Shown here: positions 61,801 through 64,000 of the stretch, piece by piece
How positions within the stretch are numbered: the first letter of the stretch is position 1
How the letters are laid out: every line of letters begins with the position of its first letter
Source of the DNA: JBBKXJ01 sp037969395
Lineage (GTDB): Bacteria > Pseudomonadota > Gammaproteobacteria > Pseudomonadales > JAUIET01
Direction: 5' to 3'
Length of the DNA stretch: 64,000 bases
Assembly (NCBI GenBank): GCA_037969395.1
Contig: JBBKXJ010000389.1
Location: 7,176 to 71,175 of the forward strand
The notes under the pieces: generated by a model
What the model was told of the DNA's origin: nothing
The model's database searches: none
Seen by the model: only the letters and a program-made list of their open reading frames with translations
Position numbers and translations under genes: made by a program

Positions 61801-63704
61801 ATGTATTCGGCAACGGCATGTTGTTGTCGGAACATATATGCCTGGTGGGGGCGTTTAACCACATGCATATTTTTATCGACCCGAATCCCGATTCAGCCAA
61901 AACTTTCGCTGAGCGCGAACGTTTGTTTGCACTGGGTCGTTCCAGCTGGAGTGACTTTAACAGGGAGTTGATCTCTGCCGGCGGCGGAATTTTCCTGCGT
62001 TCCGCCAAGGCTATTGCAATCAGCGCCGAGATGCGCAAACGTTTTGCAATCGAGGCCAGCAGTTTAACGCCAAACGAGCTGGTCTCAGCACTGCTGCGTG
62101 CGCCGGTTGATTTGCTCTGGAATGGCGGCATTGGCACCTACATTAAGGGCAGTACCGAAACGCATAATGATGTAGGCGATAAGGGCAACGATGCAGTTCG
62201 GATCGATGCCAATACGCTACGCTGCCAGGTCATAGGCGAGGGCGGTAATCTCGGCGTCACACAGCTGGCGCGCACCGAGTTTGCGCTGCACGGCGGAGCC
62301 TGCAACACTGACTTTATTGACAACGCCGCCGGAGTGGACTGCTCCGACCATGAGGTCAATATTAAAATTCTACTCAATGAAGTCGTCGCAAATGGCGATA
62401 TGACCGAAAAGCAGCGGCGTAAATTGCTGGAGTCTATGACCGACGCGGTTGCTTTGCTGGTGTTGAGTAATAACTATCGGCAAGTGCAGGCCATCAGTCT
62501 GGCCGAGTCAGATGCGCGCAAGCGGCACCGCGAATACCGTCGCCTGATCAGCAACCTCGAACACAGCGGTTACCTGAATCGCGCACTGGAATTTTTACCC
62601 AGTGACGATGAGTTGAACGAGCGCGAGGCGCAGGATAAATTGCTGACGCGGCCCGAGCTGTCGGTGCTGTTGTCTTATCTCAAGGGTTCGTTGAAAGAGC
62701 GCTTGATCGATTCCGACATTGCCAAAAATGAATACATGGCGCAGGCGGTGGAAACGGCTTTTCCCAGCGCGTTACAGAAAAAATTCAAGCAACAGATTAG
62801 CGAGCACCGGTTACACAAGGAAATTGTCGCTACCCAAATTGCCAACCATATGGTTAACCGTATGGGCATTACCTATATTGACCGAATGCTACTCTCAACG
62901 GGATCCGGTGTTAGTAGTATTGCTCGCGCCTATGTCACGGCACGCGATATTTTTTCGCTGGACGAGCATTGGGAAGCGATCGAGCGATTGGACCACAAAG
63001 TGCCCGCCGACCTGCAGCTGCGCCTGATGCACGAATTAAAGCGCCTCATTCGCCGCGCCAGCCGCTGGTTCTTGCACAACCGCCGTGGCGAGCTGGACCC
63101 CAAGGTGGAAATTGAACGCTTCGTGCCTGGAGTGACCGTGATCAATCAGTCGCTGGAGGAGCTATTGGGCGGCCACTTGCTCGAATTATTTCATCAGCGT
63201 AAGGAAAAAATACTCAAGCACGCGGTACCAGCCGAGCTGGCGCACTGCATTGCCGGCGCGCCCATACTGTATGCCAGTATCGGTATTGTTGAGGCGGCTT
63301 ACGCTACCGATACCGATATAGTCGATGTTGCGAGGGTATATTTCTCGCTTGGTGAAGCGCTGCATCTGCACTGGTTTGCACAACAAATATCGGATTTGAA
63401 AGTGGAGTCACACTGGCAGGCGCTGGCGCGTGAATCATATCGCGATGATCTGGAGTGGCAGCAAAGCGCAATTACGATCAGTGCCCTGCGAAATATGAAA
63501 CCCGACGCCGAGCACGACGTGGAACAGAGTATCGCCGACTGGCTGGAAGCAAATGCCGAAGACATGCAGCAATGGCAGGCGATGATCAACGAGATGCGCG
63601 CTATGCAGACCAATGATTTTGCGGTGTATACAGTAGCTAATCGGGCCCTGCTCGATTTTGCGCGGCGCAGTAGTTATAGTCCTGACAGCTCATCCGCCGG
63701 TTGA
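58860..63704 (+). CDS. gdhB: NAD-specific glutamate dehydrogenase, large (about 180 kDa) type
   Basis: Oxidatively deaminates glutamate to 2-oxoglutarate; this large class is linked to amino acid catabolism, for example in Pseudomonas. 1614 residues. The N-terminal ~700 residues are regulatory (ACT-like), with GILLQDEPFVVDSIRIEL. The catalytic region near 800-900 has RGGLRWSDRNEDFRTEVLGL and VKNSVIVPVGAKGGFVPK. The Rossmann part shows VGVGDMAGDVFGNGMLLSE near 985 and NGGIGTYIKGSTE. I chose the ATG at 58860, preceded by AAGGAAA, over an ATG 15 codons earlier. It is divergent from the moxR operon. Confidence 0.96.
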   Translation: MVNTKNTDKLIAEIYEQVAERLDAPERKRLTPFIKAYFSTYPLEELEGRNPQDVYGATLNCWRFIQQLETDQLKIGIINPEYDTYGWQTPHTVIGILLQDEPFVVDSIRIELNRRGIAIYTIHSIQLQISRDAEGHLQNVSPNDAHTESAAGQDLTLEAMVFMEVTRQSDAGVLLELEDTFADILAEVQSTVTDYHPMRAKALQLAEQIEDSVEAAAFMRWLADDHFTFQGYTEYQVDSEQPRLDAATIARNGLGLCSRNSVALCDDINYELKVSDSANNALAPLYFSKSRQRSRVHRHAYPDYITVRVAGDDGHFMEYRFLGLYTSAVYQMSPRRIPVLRDKISYVLEHSGLQMNSHDGKELTQILESFPRDELLQGTKEQLLDITTGIFKIQERRQVRLFVRSDYFGKFVNCLVYTPRDVYSTVVREKIENILATAFGAEDVEFNTYFSESLLTRTYFVFRVDPDRQHDFSALELQNQVGTVAEPWSDLFNSALQKELGEEQAAAASALYENAFPAGYRDDFEPRAAVHDIKKISELIEPYDIAMNLYRLPEANNEQLRFRLFHLAAPLALSDLLPVLENLGLRVLGERPYSIRRADGAAIFMHDFSVTYGLSKTIVLRDVRNDFQEAFHRVWKGEAESDSFNKLILGSKLGWREIALLRAYAHYMKQIEVNLSEAYIAETLGRYLKVSNAIVDFFHCRFDPDLAATKEARQKSEQNILDLLEDVEQLNEDRVVRYYLALIKATIRTNFFQTDAEGDVKPYFSFKLQPRLIPDVPLPVPMFEVFVYSPRVEGVHLRGGKVARGGLRWSDRNEDFRTEVLGLVKAQQVKNSVIVPVGAKGGFVPKRLPQGGSREAMLEEGIACYKIFISGLLDITDNIVAGEIVPPARVLRKDKDDPYLVVAADKGTASFSDIANELAAQYDFWLGDAFASGGSIGYDHKGMGITARGAWVSVQRHFRERDIDIQKTDFTVVGVGDMAGDVFGNGMLLSEHICLVGAFNHMHIFIDPNPDSAKTFAERERLFALGRSSWSDFNRELISAGGGIFLRSAKAIAISAEMRKRFAIEASSLTPNELVSALLRAPVDLLWNGGIGTYIKGSTETHNDVGDKGNDAVRIDANTLRCQVIGEGGNLGVTQLARTEFALHGGACNTDFIDNAAGVDCSDHEVNIKILLNEVVANGDMTEKQRRKLLESMTDAVALLVLSNNYRQVQAISLAESDARKRHREYRRLISNLEHSGYLNRALEFLPSDDELNEREAQDKLLTRPELSVLLSYLKGSLKERLIDSDIAKNEYMAQAVETAFPSALQKKFKQQISEHRLHKEIVATQIANHMVNRMGITYIDRMLLSTGSGVSSIARAYVTARDIFSLDEHWEAIERLDHKVPADLQLRLMHELKRLIRRASRWFLHNRRGELDPKVEIERFVPGVTVINQSLEELLGGHLLELFHQRKEKILKHAVPAELAHCIAGAPILYASIGIVEAAYATDTDIVDVARVYFSLGEALHLHWFAQQISDLKVESHWQALARESYRDDLEWQQSAITISALRNMKPDAEHDVEQSIADWLEANAEDMQQWQAMINEMRAMQTNDFAVYTVANRALLDFARRSSYSPDSSSAG

Positions 63705-63729
63705 ATAAATCATCCCGCCGTATTAAGCG

Positions 63730-63821
63730 CCGTGCGCACGGTGTAAAATAGTTACCCCGGTATATGCAGGTTGCGCGACCGCGTTGCCGTGCTCAAGGCC
63801 GGCGCGCACAGCGCACCCTGC
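63730..63821. repeat. intergenic repeat-like segment after the glutamate dehydrogenase gene
   Basis: CCGTGCGCACGG (63730-63741) is a perfect 12-bp palindrome. GCGCACAGCGCACCCTGC (63804-63821) matches GCGCATAGCGCACTCTAC in the dsbC-hom gap at 15 of 18 positions. No gene is seen in this segment. Confidence 0.5.
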
Positions 63822-63915
63822 AATCACTGATAGATGTCTTTCCGTTGCCGTATCGCGTATCCTCGCGCCACTTATTAGTACCCCTTCAAGGTGATATTGC
63901 CTAATGCAGTCAGTT

Positions 63916-64000
63916 CAAAAGCGGTCCAGTGCGAGGCGTTTTCCCGAAGGCATAGTGGGCCTACGTCGAGGGAGAACAACGAAGCAATGGGCCGCTTTTG
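63916..64000. other. 85-bp inverted-repeat element at the window edge
   Basis: CAAAAGCGGTCC (63916-63927) and GGGCCGCTTTTG (63989-64000) pair over 12 bp with one G-T. Inside, GTTTTCCC (near 63938) and GGGAGAAC (63970-63977) pair with one G-T. The result is a long nested hairpin. An ATG at 63904 opens a 31-codon frame running out of the window, but no family is recognised. It may be a structured RNA or a dispersed repeat. Confidence 0.5.

Overview
The window is a stretch of ordinary gammaproteobacterial chromosome of moderate-to-high GC, densely packed with housekeeping genes. The gene blocks match the order known from Pseudomonas and related Pseudomonadales/Cellvibrionales: dnaE-accA-tilS; queA-tgt; corB-ccsA/ffh-rpsP-rimM-trmD-rplS; xerD-dsbC-hom-thrC; mlaA-PilZ-REC/PP2C-STAS-tal-dusA; moxR-DUF58-batABD next to the large NAD-glutamate dehydrogenase. 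A member of that group, probably marine or environmental, is my inference; no rRNA or species marker is present. I see no insertion sequence, prophage or CRISPR array, and no gene-free stretch over 300 bases.

Layout. 1-5.6 kb: DNA polymerase III alpha (5' end outside the window), acetyl-CoA carboxylase alpha and tRNA-Ile lysidine synthase. 5.7-8.5 kb: tRNA-Leu(CAA), the queuosine pair queA-tgt and a YqfO-like protein. 8.5-12.6 kb: DUF3135, a Nudix hydrolase, gamma carbonic anhydrase, DUF1289, a CorB-like protein and a CcsA/YpjD membrane protein. 12.6-21 kb: SRP, ribosomal protein and tRNA methyltransferase genes, XerD, DsbC and two threonine genes. 21-23.3 kb: a CpxAR-like two-component system whose upstream gap holds CpxR-like boxes and a probable divergent small RNA with its own terminator. 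23.3-30.2 kb: AEC transporter, M16C protease, glutaminyl cyclase and MnmC. 30.3-36.2 kb: a five-gene Opp-type peptide importer whose OppC subunit carries an inserted FN3-like domain. 36-43 kb: an unknown coiled-coil envelope protein, cardiolipin synthase and HrpA.

43-45 kb carries a HvfA/HvfB/HvfC-like (bufferin/oxazolin-type) cassette: a small secreted precursor with five EGKCG motifs, a DUF692 (MNIO) enzyme and its DUF2063 partner. By analogy it makes a copper-binding modified peptide. It is followed by mlaA. 45.8-51.6 kb holds signalling genes (PilZ, REC-PP2C, STAS, GGDEF) with transaldolase, DusA and a TerB-like protein. 51.7-58.7 kb is a leftward MoxR/Bat operon. 58.9-63.7 kb is the NAD-glutamate dehydrogenase, followed by an intergenic region with repeat-like sequence and a long inverted-repeat element running to the window edge.

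The most interesting items are the putative small RNA beside cpxRA, the three-gene MNIO cassette, the FN3 insertion in OppC and the structured element at the right edge. All assignments come from reading motifs and translations by eye; no database search was run.
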